Notes: generated by a model not told the origin, from the sequence alone. A DNA stretch of 64,000 bases from Oscillospiraceae bacterium (GCA_017395935.1 JAFQNL010000013.1:62001-126000), one strand, 5' to 3'; positions 47,175 to 55,894 are shown, counted from the first letter of the stretch. Translations and numbers: made by a program.

Positions 47175-47740
47175 CAGCTCTCACCTCCGGATGCAGAGGT
47201 GCCCTTGATGTATTCGTAGTGGGTATAGCCCCCATCATCCGCCGTTGCCGAGAGGGTGACACCGTAGCCCACGGCGGCAGAGTCCTTGTAGGTGATCTCG
47301 GCCAACTCGGTGACCTTGGCCTGAGGGATCACCACCCGCTTCACCGCCTCCTTCAGCAGCATATCGATGACCCAGACATACTCCTGATACTCCTGGCTGC
47401 CCGCCTTGACGGTAATGCCGGAGGCAAGGTTGCCGGTGACGTTGCCGTCGCCATAGGCCACCTTGAGTACATTGGGGTTCAGCGCCTCGATGAGGGTCAG
47501 CTTGAAGGTGTCAGGCTTCTCGGTCTGATAATTCAGCACGATATCCCCGCCCCAGGCCTTGACCTTGTCAGAGGAGGGGCTGTTGGCGTTGATGAAGCCG
47601 TCCTCCGAGCAGTAGCCCAGAGGCGTAAAGTCGCTCGCCAGAGCGGTGACGGCATCCGTGGGCAGCGCGGTGCCCAGAGGGGCGCGGAAAACAGCGCCGC
47701 CGGTTTTGGGCTTGCTGGCAGTTACGTTTTTCGTATCCAT
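47174..47740 (-). CDS. Phage major tail (tube) protein
   Basis: A 188-residue protein with the tail-tube pattern: G-G-A-V-F-R-A-P-L-G near residue 14, D-F-T-P-L-G-Y-C-S-E-D-G near 37, and W-G-G-D-I-V near 63. It polymerises into the tail tube. It overlaps the first tail chaperone start by one base. Confidence 0.86.
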   Translation of the reverse strand: MDTKNVTASKPKTGGAVFRAPLGTALPTDAVTALASDFTPLGYCSEDGFINANSPSSDKVKAWGGDIVLNYQTEKPDTFKLTLIEALNPNVLKVAYGDGNVTGNLASGITVKAGSQEYQEYVWVIDMLLKEAVKRVVIPQAKVTELAEITYKDSAAVGYGVTLSATADDGGYTHYEYIKGTSASGGES

Positions 47741-47757
47741 AAGGTTTCATCCCCTTT

Positions 47758-48093
47758 TCAGTAGTGTGTGATATCGTACACGGCCTGATAGCAGTGCCGT
47801 TTGATGGATGTATCCGGGAAGGGATAGTCCCCATTCAGCCGGGCAGAGGCCACCGCATCCAGCTCAGAGATCCGGTCCACGGCCGCCTTGACCTGCTCAT
47901 TGAGCCGGGCGGCCTCCAGCAGGCTCTCACCGTAGGAGCGGAAGGTGAACATTGCGGAATAAATAAAATTCTCCCGGCCGCTGTCTGCTTTCCGAAGCAC
48001 GACGAAACGGTCGGGGGCGCCGGAGGGCAGTTCCATGTACACCGGCACAGTGAGCTGCTCCGACAGATGATCCAATACCGTCAGCTCGATCAT
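47758..48093 (-). CDS. Tail terminator-like protein
   Basis: A 111-residue protein, MIELTVLDHLSEQLTVPVYM, with the DUF3168/tail-terminator style: early P-V-Y-M-E-L-P and mid V-V-L-R-K. Its place between connector and tube genes agrees. Confidence rests mainly on position. Confidence 0.65.
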   Translation of the reverse strand: MIELTVLDHLSEQLTVPVYMELPSGAPDRFVVLRKADSGRENFIYSAMFTFRSYGESLLEAARLNEQVKAAVDRISELDAVASARLNGDYPFPDTSIKRHCYQAVYDITHY

Positions 48094-48293
48094 GCTTCCT
48101 CCTCCTGTCTCTTGCCCGCGTCATAGCCGCCGGCATTGACGCGGTTTTTGCCCACATGGACGTCGGTGGTGTATTTCATGCCGGTGGCAAGGGTCATCCT
48201 CCGGGCCTGATACTCACAGACCCGGCCGATCTCAGCGCTCTGCAGCAGCGCCCGGACCCCTTTTCTGTCGAGCTCGATGCGACCGTCAGCCAT
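48090..48293 (-). CDS. Neck/HK97 gp10-like small protein
   Basis: A 67-residue protein, with A-R-R-M-T-L-A-T-G and a G-G-Y-D-A-G-K end, like phage minor neck proteins of the head-tail region. It overlaps the next gene by four bases. Assigned by position and length. Confidence 0.6.
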   Translation of the reverse strand: MADGRIELDRKGVRALLQSAEIGRVCEYQARRMTLATGMKYTTDVHVGKNRVNAGGYDAGKRQEEEA

Positions 48294-48627
48294 ACCGCTC
48301 CACCTTCACCTTCCGGTTCCAGTCCAGGGGCACCTGCTCCTCCTGCCAGAGCTGGGAAAAGCCAAAGGTACGCCACATCCGGCCGAAGAACTCCACCCTC
48401 CGGTCTTCCCAGATATGGCTGTCCCCCTTGGGGATGGAGAGCTCATACTCGGCCCGCTTGCCGTAAAGCTGCAGGTCGCTGACCACATCTGAGGCCGCTG
48501 TGGGCGCTACCAGCACGTTTTCCACCTCCACCGGGGTCTCGGTATAAACCGGTGCGTGGAAGGCGTCTGTACCCGTCTGTGTCCGCTCATAGAGCCGGAC
48601 GGTCATTCCCTTAATCAGAGAGTCCAT
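48286..48627 (-). CDS. Head-tail adaptor-like protein
   Basis: A 113-residue protein with V-R-L-Y-E-R-T near residue 10 and a G-D-S-H-I-W-E-D near 67, as in phage head closure/adaptor proteins. It overlaps its neighbours, consistent with a tight connector operon. Confidence 0.68.
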   Translation of the reverse strand: MDSLIKGMTVRLYERTQTGTDAFHAPVYTETPVEVENVLVAPTAASDVVSDLQLYGKRAEYELSIPKGDSHIWEDRRVEFFGRMWRTFGFSQLWQEEQVPLDWNRKVKVERYG

Positions 48628-49009
48628 AGATGTCCATCCCCCCGTATTTCTGTCTCCGGAGACCCAGCCGGGCCAGCTCCGACTTTTTGATAAACAGTCC
48701 GCCGCCGGGGACCAGAAAGGTGCCGGAGGCGGAATAGCCTCCGGCGCTCTGGGTGAACTGGGTCAGCGGCTCCTGCCGGGTGGAGGTCATCAGCGTCCGG
48801 GCGCAGATATCCACGGTCACCCCCATGGCCACGGCAGCCAGATCCGGGTCTGCGGCGATCATCTCGTCCAGATCCCGGCCCACCCGCCGGGCCTCAGATC
48901 GCAGGGAGGCGGAGATCAGCTCCAGCAGAGGAGCGGCCCGGCGCCGCTCCTCCTCGGTGAGCTCCCGCCACAGCTGGATCAGATCGCTGACTGTGGCATA
49001 GCTGCTCAT
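48611..49009 (-). CDS. Head-tail connector protein (Gp19/Gp15/Gp42-like)
   Basis: A 132-residue protein, MSSYATVSDLIQLWRELTEE. The helical start with A-T-V-x-D-L and L-L-x-x-A-S-x-x-L-R resembles Gp15-type connectors of SPP1-like phages. It binds portal below the head. Start overlaps the stop of the 34-residue gene before it. Confidence 0.72.
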   Translation of the reverse strand: MSSYATVSDLIQLWRELTEEERRRAAPLLELISASLRSEARRVGRDLDEMIAADPDLAAVAMGVTVDICARTLMTSTRQEPLTQFTQSAGGYSASGTFLVPGGGLFIKKSELARLGLRRQKYGGMDIYGLSD

Positions 49010-49110
49010 TTCTTGCCGCCCTTCTCCTTCAGCCGCTTCCAGCCGCCGCCGGAGATCACGCAGTCCGTCCGGATCACCGCGCCGGTGGCCTCATTGATCC
49101 AGATGGCCAT
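49006..49110 (-). CDS. 34-residue phage protein of unknown function
   Basis: A short gene of 35 codons, MAIWINEATGAVIRTDCVIS followed by a Gly- and Lys-rich end. Very similar peptides (M-A-I-W-I-N-E-x-T-G) sit right after the capsid gene in many clostridial phages. The ATGA overlap with the connector gene supports translation. Function unknown. Confidence 0.68.
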   Translation of the reverse strand: MAIWINEATGAVIRTDCVISGGGWKRLKEKGGKK

Positions 49111-49111
49111 A

Positions 49112-49984
49112 TTACTCATCCTCCACGATGCGGGCAAAGGCGGCCTTATTCAGCACCGCCCAGCCGATCCAGGCCTCGGCCCGGAGCACGATCTCATTGG
49201 TGCGCTTCAGGTCGCCCTGACCGTCGGGATCGCCGAACTGGATCACCTCCATGGGGATCTGATCGGCATAGCCCCAGCGGAAGGCGGATGCAAAGTCGCC
49301 TACATAGGCCAGAGCCTTGCTGTTGCCCTTGTTTACGGTGGAGTTGACGTCGCAGGCAGTGCCCACCAGCTTGCCGGGGTTGGCGCCCAGCTTGAACTCG
49401 GGATACTGGCTGACGCCGTTTTCCTTGTAGCTGCCCAGAGCGGCGGCAAAGCCCTTGCTCAGGGCGTAGCCGGTGACGTCATTGTCGCCGATGACGGCTA
49501 CAGCGGCAGTCAGCGCCTCTTCGGGCTTGCCCTCGGTGTAGGAAACGCTGGTGACGGTGTCCAGATGGTTGCCGCCGATCTTGTCGGAGGCGGCCAGGTC
49601 GGCGGGATTGACGCCGTGGAAGGCCATAATGTCGATACCTCTGGCGATCTTGGCGGCAAAGCCGTCAGTGAAGGCGGTGAGCATATTCAGCGCCTTTTCC
49701 TCAGAGGCCCGGAGGAACTCATCGGACATGCGGTGCTGGTAGATCACCTTGATGGGAGCCACCTTGACGGGCTCCACAGTTGCCTCGCCCGCGGGCTTGC
49801 TGCCGCCCTCACCCACGATGGCCACCTCGCCGTCCAGGCTGAAGGTGAAAATATCATTGCCGGAGAAGGCAATGGGCATCTGACGGGCCAGCTTGACCAG
49901 GCTGGAGTGGCCCTTGACCTTGGAGAATACCTCCTTGACGGTCTCGGGGGCGAAATTGCTCTGCATCGTAGTTTTGGTTGCCAT
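49112..49984 (-). CDS. Phage major capsid protein (HK97 fold)
   Basis: A 290-residue protein of the short HK97-type capsid family: F-A-P-E-T-V-K-E-V-F-S-K near 11, F-S-L-D-G-E-V-A-I-V-G-E-G near 47, a long P-domain, and a C-terminal I-V-L-R-A-E-A-W-I-G-W end. No N-terminal delta or protease domain; scaffolding is supplied by the gene before it. Builds the icosahedral head. Confidence 0.9.
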   Translation of the reverse strand: MATKTTMQSNFAPETVKEVFSKVKGHSSLVKLARQMPIAFSGNDIFTFSLDGEVAIVGEGGSKPAGEATVEPVKVAPIKVIYQHRMSDEFLRASEEKALNMLTAFTDGFAAKIARGIDIMAFHGVNPADLAASDKIGGNHLDTVTSVSYTEGKPEEALTAAVAVIGDNDVTGYALSKGFAAALGSYKENGVSQYPEFKLGANPGKLVGTACDVNSTVNKGNSKALAYVGDFASAFRWGYADQIPMEVIQFGDPDGQGDLKRTNEIVLRAEAWIGWAVLNKAAFARIVEDE

Positions 49985-49987
49985 TTT

Positions 49988-50386
49988 TTACTCTCCTCTC
50001 AGATCATTGAGCATGCTCAGCATGCCCGCGTGCTTGCTGCCGGCTGCGTCAGGCTCGGGGTTTGCCAGAGGGGCGGGCCCCTTGACCGATTTCAGCAGCT
50101 CAGCCATGGTGTCGGCATCCTTCTGGATGTCCTTCTCGGTCTCGCCGGTGAGTCGGGAGGCCAGCTCAAAGGGCAGGCCCTTCTCCCGGGCGATCCGCTG
50201 CCGGAGGGCAGCGGTCTCGTGGCCCTTGATCTGGCCTTTCAGCTCCTCGATGGTCTTAGCGTGGGTATCCCGCTGGCCGGTCACAGTCTGGAGCTGCTGC
50301 TGGAGGGTCGCCACATCGCCATAGCGCGCTGCCACAGCGGCGGCGAACTCCTCCTCTGTGTTGATAGGTGTAAATGCTTCTGCCAT
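49988..50386 (-). CDS. Phage scaffolding-like protein (DUF4355-type)
   Basis: A 132-residue protein with a predicted coiled coil (Q-Q-Q-L-Q-T-V-T-G-Q-R, about 25-65) and a Leu/Lys-rich C-terminus, placed just before the capsid gene. These features are shared with DUF4355 scaffolds, which guide capsid assembly and then leave or are cut. AGGAGG precedes the start. Confidence 0.75.
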   Translation of the reverse strand: MAEAFTPINTEEEFAAAVAARYGDVATLQQQLQTVTGQRDTHAKTIEELKGQIKGHETAALRQRIAREKGLPFELASRLTGETEKDIQKDADTMAELLKSVKGPAPLANPEPDAAGSKHAGMLSMLNDLRGE

Positions 50387-50441
50387 TTTGGCTTCCTCCT
50401 GTTCTCAGGGTCGATCTATTGCCACCGGCACATGGCGCCGG

Positions 50442-51884
50442 TCAGCATCGTATTTTCTGCTTCTTCTTTTCCTTGCCCGCGCCGCACTTCCAGACGGCCA
50501 GGATCATGCTGTCCATGAGCTCGATCCGGTCTCCCTCCCGGAGGGCACGAAAGCCATACCCCCCGCCAGAGCCGATGGGCCGCTTGTCGCAGTTGGAGAC
50601 CACCCGGGTGACTCCGGGTTGATCTCCGTGCCGGAGCTGACCGACAGAGAGGGCCTGATAAAAGGCGGCATTGGCGGCTATGATCTCTTTCACCGTGGGC
50701 AGCAGCGGCTTCAGCCGCAGCCCCCGGCGCTTCATCCCCTCGGCCAATAGCTGCTGGCCGGAAGCGCCGTCGATGACCACCGCCTCCAGATCGGCCCGGG
50801 ACAAAAAATCAAGCAGCCAACCGTCTCCGGCCCGTATGGGCTGACAGTTCACTGCTTCTGTGAATATATGTCCGTCTGTTGTCCTGACCGCCACGGATAG
50901 AGCCGCATACTCCCCGTCCCTGCCGTATTTCACCCCGGCAAAGAGCTTTCCGGTGAGTTGGGGCAGAGTGGGGCAGGCCAGTTCCTGCCATTGGGTCTTG
51001 CTGATGGCGGATTTTTGGTTGTACCGCAGCCAGAGCCCCAGACGCTGGATATTAAAGTCCACCGCATCGGAGCCGATCTCGTCGGCCACCGATCGCTCGG
51101 TGAAGATCGTCCCCAGGGAGGGGTTGGTCTCGTACCAGGCTTCCCGGTCTTTGGGGTCGGTCTGGTGCTCCACCGACCACTCAGCCCAGCCGGTACGCTC
51201 CGTCTCTCCCCGGAGGGCGTTGTTCCGCAGCTTGAGAAACACGGTGCCCGAGGAGACGGGGGTAGGCGGGGTGCCGCAGAAGAGGGTCTGGGGATTTTTG
51301 CTGTCCGTCACCACGTACTTCAGGGCGCTCTCCTGATCGTCGGTGTACTCCTGCGCCTCATCGATCACCAGCAGGTCAAAGCCCTCGCCCAGACCGCCCT
51401 TGGCCGACCGGGTGCGGAAGTCGCAGCTTCCGCCGCCTTCCCCCAGCAGGACGATCCGCTCCAGACCGAGCTGCTTGGAGTAGGTATAGTGCTTATCGTA
51501 AGCCTGTCCCTTTTTCTGCCGGATGACCTCGGTATAGCCGGCCGCGTCCAGCAGCGCGGCCAGTCGCCGGGCAGCCGAGGCGCTGGTGGTGGTCCGGTGG
51601 GCCGTGTGCAGGATGCGCTCGCCATGGGTCAGGCCGTACAGCTCCCGGATGGCCACGATCTCATTCTTGCCGTTTCGCCGGGGGACAGAGTAGCCGTATT
51701 TGGTGTGGACCCACAGACCGTCCGACCGGACAGACAGAATGTCATACAGCTGCAGCTCCTGCCACTGCTGGGCCACGCGGCCGGTGGAGTTGTAAAGGTC
51801 AATGGCCTCCTGTCCGTGCGTCCGGTCATAGGGCAGCACAATGGCGCGGGTGGGGGTCTGGCGGCCCTTTCTCTGTTCGTCCAC
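50442..51884 (-). CDS. Phage terminase large subunit
   Basis: A 480-residue packaging motor from a GTG at 51884 (AAGGAGG upstream). The ATPase has the Walker A-like P-R-R-N-G-K-N-E at 68-75 and Walker B L-L-V-I-D-E-A-Q-E near 172. A nuclease domain follows, with G-V-K-Y-G-R-D-G near 300 and V-V-I-D-G-A-S near 355. Unusually it comes after portal and MuF rather than before portal. No small subunit is recognised nearby. Confidence 0.9.
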   Translation of the reverse strand: MDEQRKGRQTPTRAIVLPYDRTHGQEAIDLYNSTGRVAQQWQELQLYDILSVRSDGLWVHTKYGYSVPRRNGKNEIVAIRELYGLTHGERILHTAHRTTTSASAARRLAALLDAAGYTEVIRQKKGQAYDKHYTYSKQLGLERIVLLGEGGGSCDFRTRSAKGGLGEGFDLLVIDEAQEYTDDQESALKYVVTDSKNPQTLFCGTPPTPVSSGTVFLKLRNNALRGETERTGWAEWSVEHQTDPKDREAWYETNPSLGTIFTERSVADEIGSDAVDFNIQRLGLWLRYNQKSAISKTQWQELACPTLPQLTGKLFAGVKYGRDGEYAALSVAVRTTDGHIFTEAVNCQPIRAGDGWLLDFLSRADLEAVVIDGASGQQLLAEGMKRRGLRLKPLLPTVKEIIAANAAFYQALSVGQLRHGDQPGVTRVVSNCDKRPIGSGGGYGFRALREGDRIELMDSMILAVWKCGAGKEKKKQKIRC

Positions 51885-51945
51885 CAGTTACCTCCTTGTT
51901 TTGGGTGTGAAAAAACCACCTTCTGCCGGCAGGCAAAGGGTGGTT

Positions 51946-52173
51946 TTAATTATTTTGTTGATAACGCTCTGGAACCGGGATTCGAAGGCGAACAAAACAA
52001 TGGATCTTTTGATCCTCAGTCAGAAGCGGTAACCCGGACTTAATTCTGTTTTCGTTGGTCATCGAAATATAGTTTTCGATTTCTGTTTGAGCTCTCGTGA
52101 TCTCCTCTGGTGTCTTCGGGGTCATGCGATACTGGGGAACACGATGCGTATCATTCTCATAGAACGTATTCAA
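51946..52173 (-). CDS. Small 75-aa gene beside the MuF-toxin gene, candidate immunity protein
   Basis: Starts at a TTG (52173) after GAGGAGG. The protein, MNTFYENDTHRVPQYRMTPK, is hydrophilic, with no known domain. It begins 7 bases after the MuF-fusion stop and shares that gene's AT-rich 3' composition, unlike portal or terminase. Its place right after a likely toxin domain suggests an immunity role; another small head protein is the alternative. Confidence 0.58.
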   Translation of the reverse strand: MNTFYENDTHRVPQYRMTPKTPEEITRAQTEIENYISMTNENRIKSGLPLLTEDQKIHCFVRLRIPVPERYQQNN

Positions 52174-52179
52174 CCGATT

Positions 52180-53505
52180 CTACCTCCTCTCCATCTTCAG
52201 ACCATTTTCACCCATCAATTCAAGCCAAATATCAGAAATTTCATCATAATCATTCAGGAAGCCACACTGATACGAAACAGAATCATGAATTGCATCGCAT
52301 TCATCCATGGAAATATAACGTGATGCCGGATAATATATATACAGCGATCCATTATGTCCACAAACCACACCCGCAGTATATCCGTGATAAGCAGCCGATA
52401 CGCAATCATCCGCCGTAGGCGGAAGGCCTTCCGGATGGTTATGAATCGCGATGATCCTTATCCCCTGATTCTGTGCTGATTGTATCGCAGCGATGATTTG
52501 CTCAGAGTAACTGACTTGATTGTCCTTCTTGGAGTCAAATACTGTACCGAGCATTGTACCGGTATCATAATTGAGCAGGACAAGCGATTCTTTCAAAGTT
52601 CCTGAGCGTGCTTTCAGAACTCTTCTGCACTGCTCCACGATCCGGTCCTCTACCTTATCGTCGCCTGTGATCCCCCGGAATCGCATCCGGTACTCCTGCG
52701 ACTGGATATAGTCTTCATCGACTACAATAGCCTCTCTGCCGAATCGTGTTCCGTTCGATGCAGAACGCGGGGATTCAGTAACAGTTTCCCCATCTTTTGA
52801 ACTCAGTTTAGCACGATTGCTTGTTTCTGTCCACTGTTTCGTATGAACATTCCGAACATTTTTCCCATCCCCCGGATCATACTCCACCACGCAGCCGCAG
52901 TTGGCGTGGCGGCGGAAGACGTCTTTGGGGACGTCGGGGTAGTCATACACCCCGGCCAGCCGGGAGCACCATTCACAGCACTTGCCGTCTGTCATCCGGC
53001 GGATCTTCGGCCGGAGCCCGGCCTTGTACTGGAAGTCAGCGTTGGCCTGCACCGTGCTGTCCACGATGCTCCGGGCGTAATTCTCTGCCAGAGCGGGGAG
53101 CTGGGCCTGACGGTCGGGGTCGGAGGCCACTTGTACCAGCCCCTCCGCCCGGCTCCGGTCTTTCTTTGCCCGCTGGGCCTTCAGGCCGATGCTGGCTTTC
53201 CGGTTCAGCTCCTGCTGGACCTGCTGAGCGTAGGCGCTGACCAGCTCGTAATTTTCATCCAGCACATTCCGGGTGAGCTGAGCGGCCACCCGGCGGCGGG
53301 CCTCGTCATCCGGCAGATCGGCTGGGAAGAGCCAGGTCTCCCAGATCGCCGTCTGGAGGCCCATGGTCTCCCGGACGTAGTCCTGGGCGTCTGCGTAGGT
53401 GGCCGTCCCGCTCTCCACCTTCTCCAGCAGCCGCCGGATGGCAGCGCTGCTGTCGTACCGGCGCCGGAAGTCGGCGACGGCCGCCTCGATGATCTGCCGC
53501 TCCAT
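52180..53505 (-). CDS. MuF-type minor head protein with C-terminal JAB-like domain
   Basis: A 441-residue fusion. Residues 1-210 are the phage Mu gpF-like head protein, with its cysteine/His cluster C-x-x-C ... R-R-H-A-N-C-G-C at 177-205. From residue about 215 (base 52,860) codon use shifts to A/T-rich. The extension has I-A-I-H-N-H-P-E-G at 352-360 and T-A-D-D at 364-367, the metal-binding H-x-H-P plus acidic residue of JAB/RadC-type hydrolases. MuF proteins of this kind are carriers of polymorphic toxins that enter with the phage DNA. The enzyme's target is unknown. Confidence 0.85.
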   Translation of the reverse strand: MERQIIEAAVADFRRRYDSSAAIRRLLEKVESGTATYADAQDYVRETMGLQTAIWETWLFPADLPDDEARRRVAAQLTRNVLDENYELVSAYAQQVQQELNRKASIGLKAQRAKKDRSRAEGLVQVASDPDRQAQLPALAENYARSIVDSTVQANADFQYKAGLRPKIRRMTDGKCCEWCSRLAGVYDYPDVPKDVFRRHANCGCVVEYDPGDGKNVRNVHTKQWTETSNRAKLSSKDGETVTESPRSASNGTRFGREAIVVDEDYIQSQEYRMRFRGITGDDKVEDRIVEQCRRVLKARSGTLKESLVLLNYDTGTMLGTVFDSKKDNQVSYSEQIIAAIQSAQNQGIRIIAIHNHPEGLPPTADDCVSAAYHGYTAGVVCGHNGSLYIYYPASRYISMDECDAIHDSVSYQCGFLNDYDEISDIWLELMGENGLKMERR

Positions 53506-53506
53506 A

Positions 53507-54739
53507 TCAGCCCTCGGCCTCGATGCCGGTCAGATCCCGGAGGTTGTCCCGGCCGAAGTAGCCCGGCACCGCCTGATTGAGCTTGATAGCTCCGTCCCCG
53601 ATGCCGGAGAGCATGGCCGCGTCCGGCTCAAACACAGGCTCCCAGACAGGCTTTGTCAGATAGAGCTGGCTGCGTTTGTAGGCAAATTCATCCCGGACGC
53701 AGGCGGCCAGATAGCCCACATTGAGCAGGCCGCTGCCAAAGGTGCGCTGAGCCTTCCGGGCTGCCAGACGCAGATTCTCATGGCTCGCCTTGATGGCCTC
53801 GGCACTGGAGGGGTTATCCGTCACAAAGCCCAGATCGTCCAGCGTCAGTCCGGTCTCCCCGGCAAAGAGGGAGGCAAAGGTCCTCAGCTGCTCGGTATAG
53901 GGGCTCATGGACTGCTGGGAGAACTGTCCCAGCTTGGGGCTGTCCCCCTCCTGATCCTTGTCAAAGCGCAGGAAGCTGGACATGGTGGCCTGCCACTTGT
54001 CCATCTCCTCTGCCTCCGGATCCAGCCCCACCACATACTTCTGGGGGAAGGAGTAAAATTCTGCGCTCACCTCTGCCCGGAGCAGGGTACGCAGCGCCCC
54101 CTGAGTCAGATCCATACAGGCCCGGCTGATCCGGGAGTGGCCGAAGGGCCGCTTGGCGTCGGGCCGGTACACGATGGGTACCAGCAGCGGATAGGGGGCA
54201 TGGCTCCGGTCGCTGCGGATCAGCTTCCCGCCCCGATAGTATTTCGTCTCCCCGGCGGTGAACCAGGCCTCCAGAGCAGGCCGGTTGTGGTCATCCCGCT
54301 CCAGCACGGCATAGCCCTCGGTGAGCAGTCCGGTCACCGGGTCGGAGATGCCGGTGGCGTTGTCTCCGGTGATCACCTGCAGCCGGGGAAAGCCTGTCTC
54401 GTCAGGTGTGATATACACAAAGCAGCAGGAGCCGATCAGCGCGCTCAGCACAGCGCTCCCCGGCAGCACGTCGGCGTTGTTCATCTGGAAAATGCCGTTC
54501 AGGTCGAAGTTGTCCTCCCGGAACTCCCGGAACATAAGCCGGTCAGCCAGACTGTCCACCGCCCGTCCGCACCAGCCCAGCGTCTGAGCCATCCACATAA
54601 ACTGCGGGGGGATCAGCGTCCGGATGTATCGGGTGCCGTGCTTCATGTCATAAAACTTGTATCTCAGCAGCACCCGGGAGCGCTTGAGCGCCAGGCGGTT
54701 CCTCAGGTACTCCATGCCTCTGTATTCGGTCATTTCCAT
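53507..54739 (-). CDS. Phage portal protein (SPP1-type)
   Basis: A 410-residue portal: V-D-S-L-A-D-R-L near 62, G-D-N-A-T-G near 124, S-R-I-S-R-A near 203, and D-D-L-G-F-V-T-D-N-P-S-S-A-E-A near 304-318. This is the stem-and-clip pattern of SPP1-like portals, forming the DNA gate of the head. It ends one base before the MuF start. Confidence 0.92.
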   Translation of the reverse strand: MEMTEYRGMEYLRNRLALKRSRVLLRYKFYDMKHGTRYIRTLIPPQFMWMAQTLGWCGRAVDSLADRLMFREFREDNFDLNGIFQMNNADVLPGSAVLSALIGSCCFVYITPDETGFPRLQVITGDNATGISDPVTGLLTEGYAVLERDDHNRPALEAWFTAGETKYYRGGKLIRSDRSHAPYPLLVPIVYRPDAKRPFGHSRISRACMDLTQGALRTLLRAEVSAEFYSFPQKYVVGLDPEAEEMDKWQATMSSFLRFDKDQEGDSPKLGQFSQQSMSPYTEQLRTFASLFAGETGLTLDDLGFVTDNPSSAEAIKASHENLRLAARKAQRTFGSGLLNVGYLAACVRDEFAYKRSQLYLTKPVWEPVFEPDAAMLSGIGDGAIKLNQAVPGYFGRDNLRDLTGIEAEG

Positions 54740-54817
54740 TTCCTTTCTGTCCCGCTTCTCAGCGAGAAATATTCACAGTGACGGCGCTTGAATGACAGGG
54801 GGCAGAGCGGGAGGGGG

Positions 54818-55162
54818 TCATGGCCCCTTGCTCCGGTAGGCCGCCCAGTCCGTGGACTGAGGCAGCTCCTGTCCCTCCTCTTCCTGCTCCCGTTCCTCCG
54901 GATGATAGAGCAGCTTGTCCGACTTCTGCCGGTTGCAGGCGAAGTGAGCAAGCTGCAGATTCTCCAGGTCAGAGGGGTGGCCCCCCTTGGCCACCGGGAT
55001 AATATGATCGATGCAGGGCGACAGGGGATGAGGGAAGCGCCGCTCAAAGTCCACCGGCAGCCCGCAGATCCCGCACACCGTCCGGGTGGCGTATATCTTC
55101 TTTTTGGCCCGTTCAAAGGCCAGCCGGTGGGTCCCGTCCCGGTCCGGTCTGTGTGTTGCCAT
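54818..55162 (-). CDS. HNH endonuclease
   Basis: A 114-residue protein from 55162 (MATHRPDRDGTHRLAFERAK). It has C-G-I-C-G near 37, and the HNH core D-H-I-I-P-V-A-K-G-G ... L-Q-L-A-H-F-A-C-N-R-Q-K-S near 60-90. HNH proteins beside portal and terminase act in DNA packaging in HK97-like phages. The longer frame into 55354 crosses a terminator and is not likely used. Confidence 0.88.
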   Translation of the reverse strand: MATHRPDRDGTHRLAFERAKKKIYATRTVCGICGLPVDFERRFPHPLSPCIDHIIPVAKGGHPSDLENLQLAHFACNRQKSDKLLYHPEEREQEEEGQELPQSTDWAAYRSKGP

Positions 55163-55212
55163 ATTGTATGTACCCACCCTGTCCCCGCCGGCGATTCGAG
55201 TCCGGCACACCG

Positions 55213-55248
55213 CAAAAACAAGAGAGCCGGCCCGGAGGCCCGCTCTCT
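55213..55248 (-). terminator. Terminator between ArpU and HNH genes
   Basis: AGAGAGC (55221-55227) and GCTCTCT (55242-55248) enclose further GC pairs. On the minus strand a T-rich run follows (55213-55218). It may separate early from late transcripts; an ArpU-dependent late promoter would be expected near 55,165-55,212. The rest of 55,163-55,401 shows no gene I can support. Confidence 0.72.
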
Positions 55249-55401
55249 GCGTCTGTTTGTTTTGCCGCCTATCCGCGCCTGTCAGGGCGACCGTCTCGGC
55301 CGGCGATGTCCGGTTATCGCAAAAAGGAGGTGTTACATGAGATCCGTCCCACAATCCACGGTATCATTAAACCACCGTTTCGGGGCTTTTTTGGGTAATG
55401 C

Positions 55402-55800
55402 TCACGAGTAGCCCAGCTCGGCCTGCACCGCCCGGACGAAGTCGCCGGATGCGTTCCGGGCCCACTCCGGGCTGTAATGGACAGCGAGGGCGGCTCCGGC
55501 CAGGGTGTGGGTCTTGCGGAAGAAGCGCAGCTCAATCACCGTCATCACCGCCTCCCCCTCACTCCGCCGGAGGGTGCGGTCAATGACCCGCTCCACCGCC
55601 TCCAGCTCCTCCTGCTGCTTGCCCGGGAGGGTCCGGGTAGCCGCCTGAGCGGTGGGATCGCCGGGGCTGCCTCCGCCGGAGGCCAGGCCATAGGCCGGGG
55701 TAATGCAGGCCGAACGCAGCTGGCGCAGCCGCTCCCGCCGCTCCGGATAGGCCTTAATGGCAAGCAGCGCCTGCCGGAACTCAGTGGTCGTCCGGCTCAT
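55402..55800 (-). CDS. ArpU/RinA-like late transcription regulator
   Basis: A 132-residue protein from 55800 after GAGGTGAGG. Features of the ArpU family of sigma-like phage regulators: I-D-R-T-L-R-R near 80 and an HTH-like end with F-F-R-K-T-H-T-L-A-G-A-A near 96. It sits last in the early operon, just before the head genes, the place from which ArpU controls late expression. Confidence 0.82.
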   Translation of the reverse strand: MSRTTTEFRQALLAIKAYPERRERLRQLRSACITPAYGLASGGGSPGDPTAQAATRTLPGKQQEELEAVERVIDRTLRRSEGEAVMTVIELRFFRKTHTLAGAALAVHYSPEWARNASGDFVRAVQAELGYS

Positions 55801-55894
55801 CGGCCTCACCTCCCCCCTCCACAAAGGGATCTTTGATATACCCCAGCAGTACGAAGGGGATGGCGAAGAGGTATTGGACGAGGCGCCTTAACAT
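55781..55894 (-). CDS. 37-residue membrane peptide
   Basis: Starts at ATG 55894, after a GGAGG-like site within the end of the DUF551 gene, and overlaps the ArpU start. Residues 5-18 (L-V-Q-Y-L-F-A-I-P-F-V-L-L-G) are one hydrophobic span, with an acidic tail. Plausible but unproven. Confidence 0.5.
   Translation of the reverse strand: MLRRLVQYLFAIPFVLLGYIKDPFVEGGGEADEPDDH

Noticed and set aside
55180-55212. T-arm-like sequence around GATTCGAGTCC suggesting a phage tRNA
   Set aside because: The pairing arms give a loop of about ten bases rather than seven and no matching acceptor or anticodon arm could be found.
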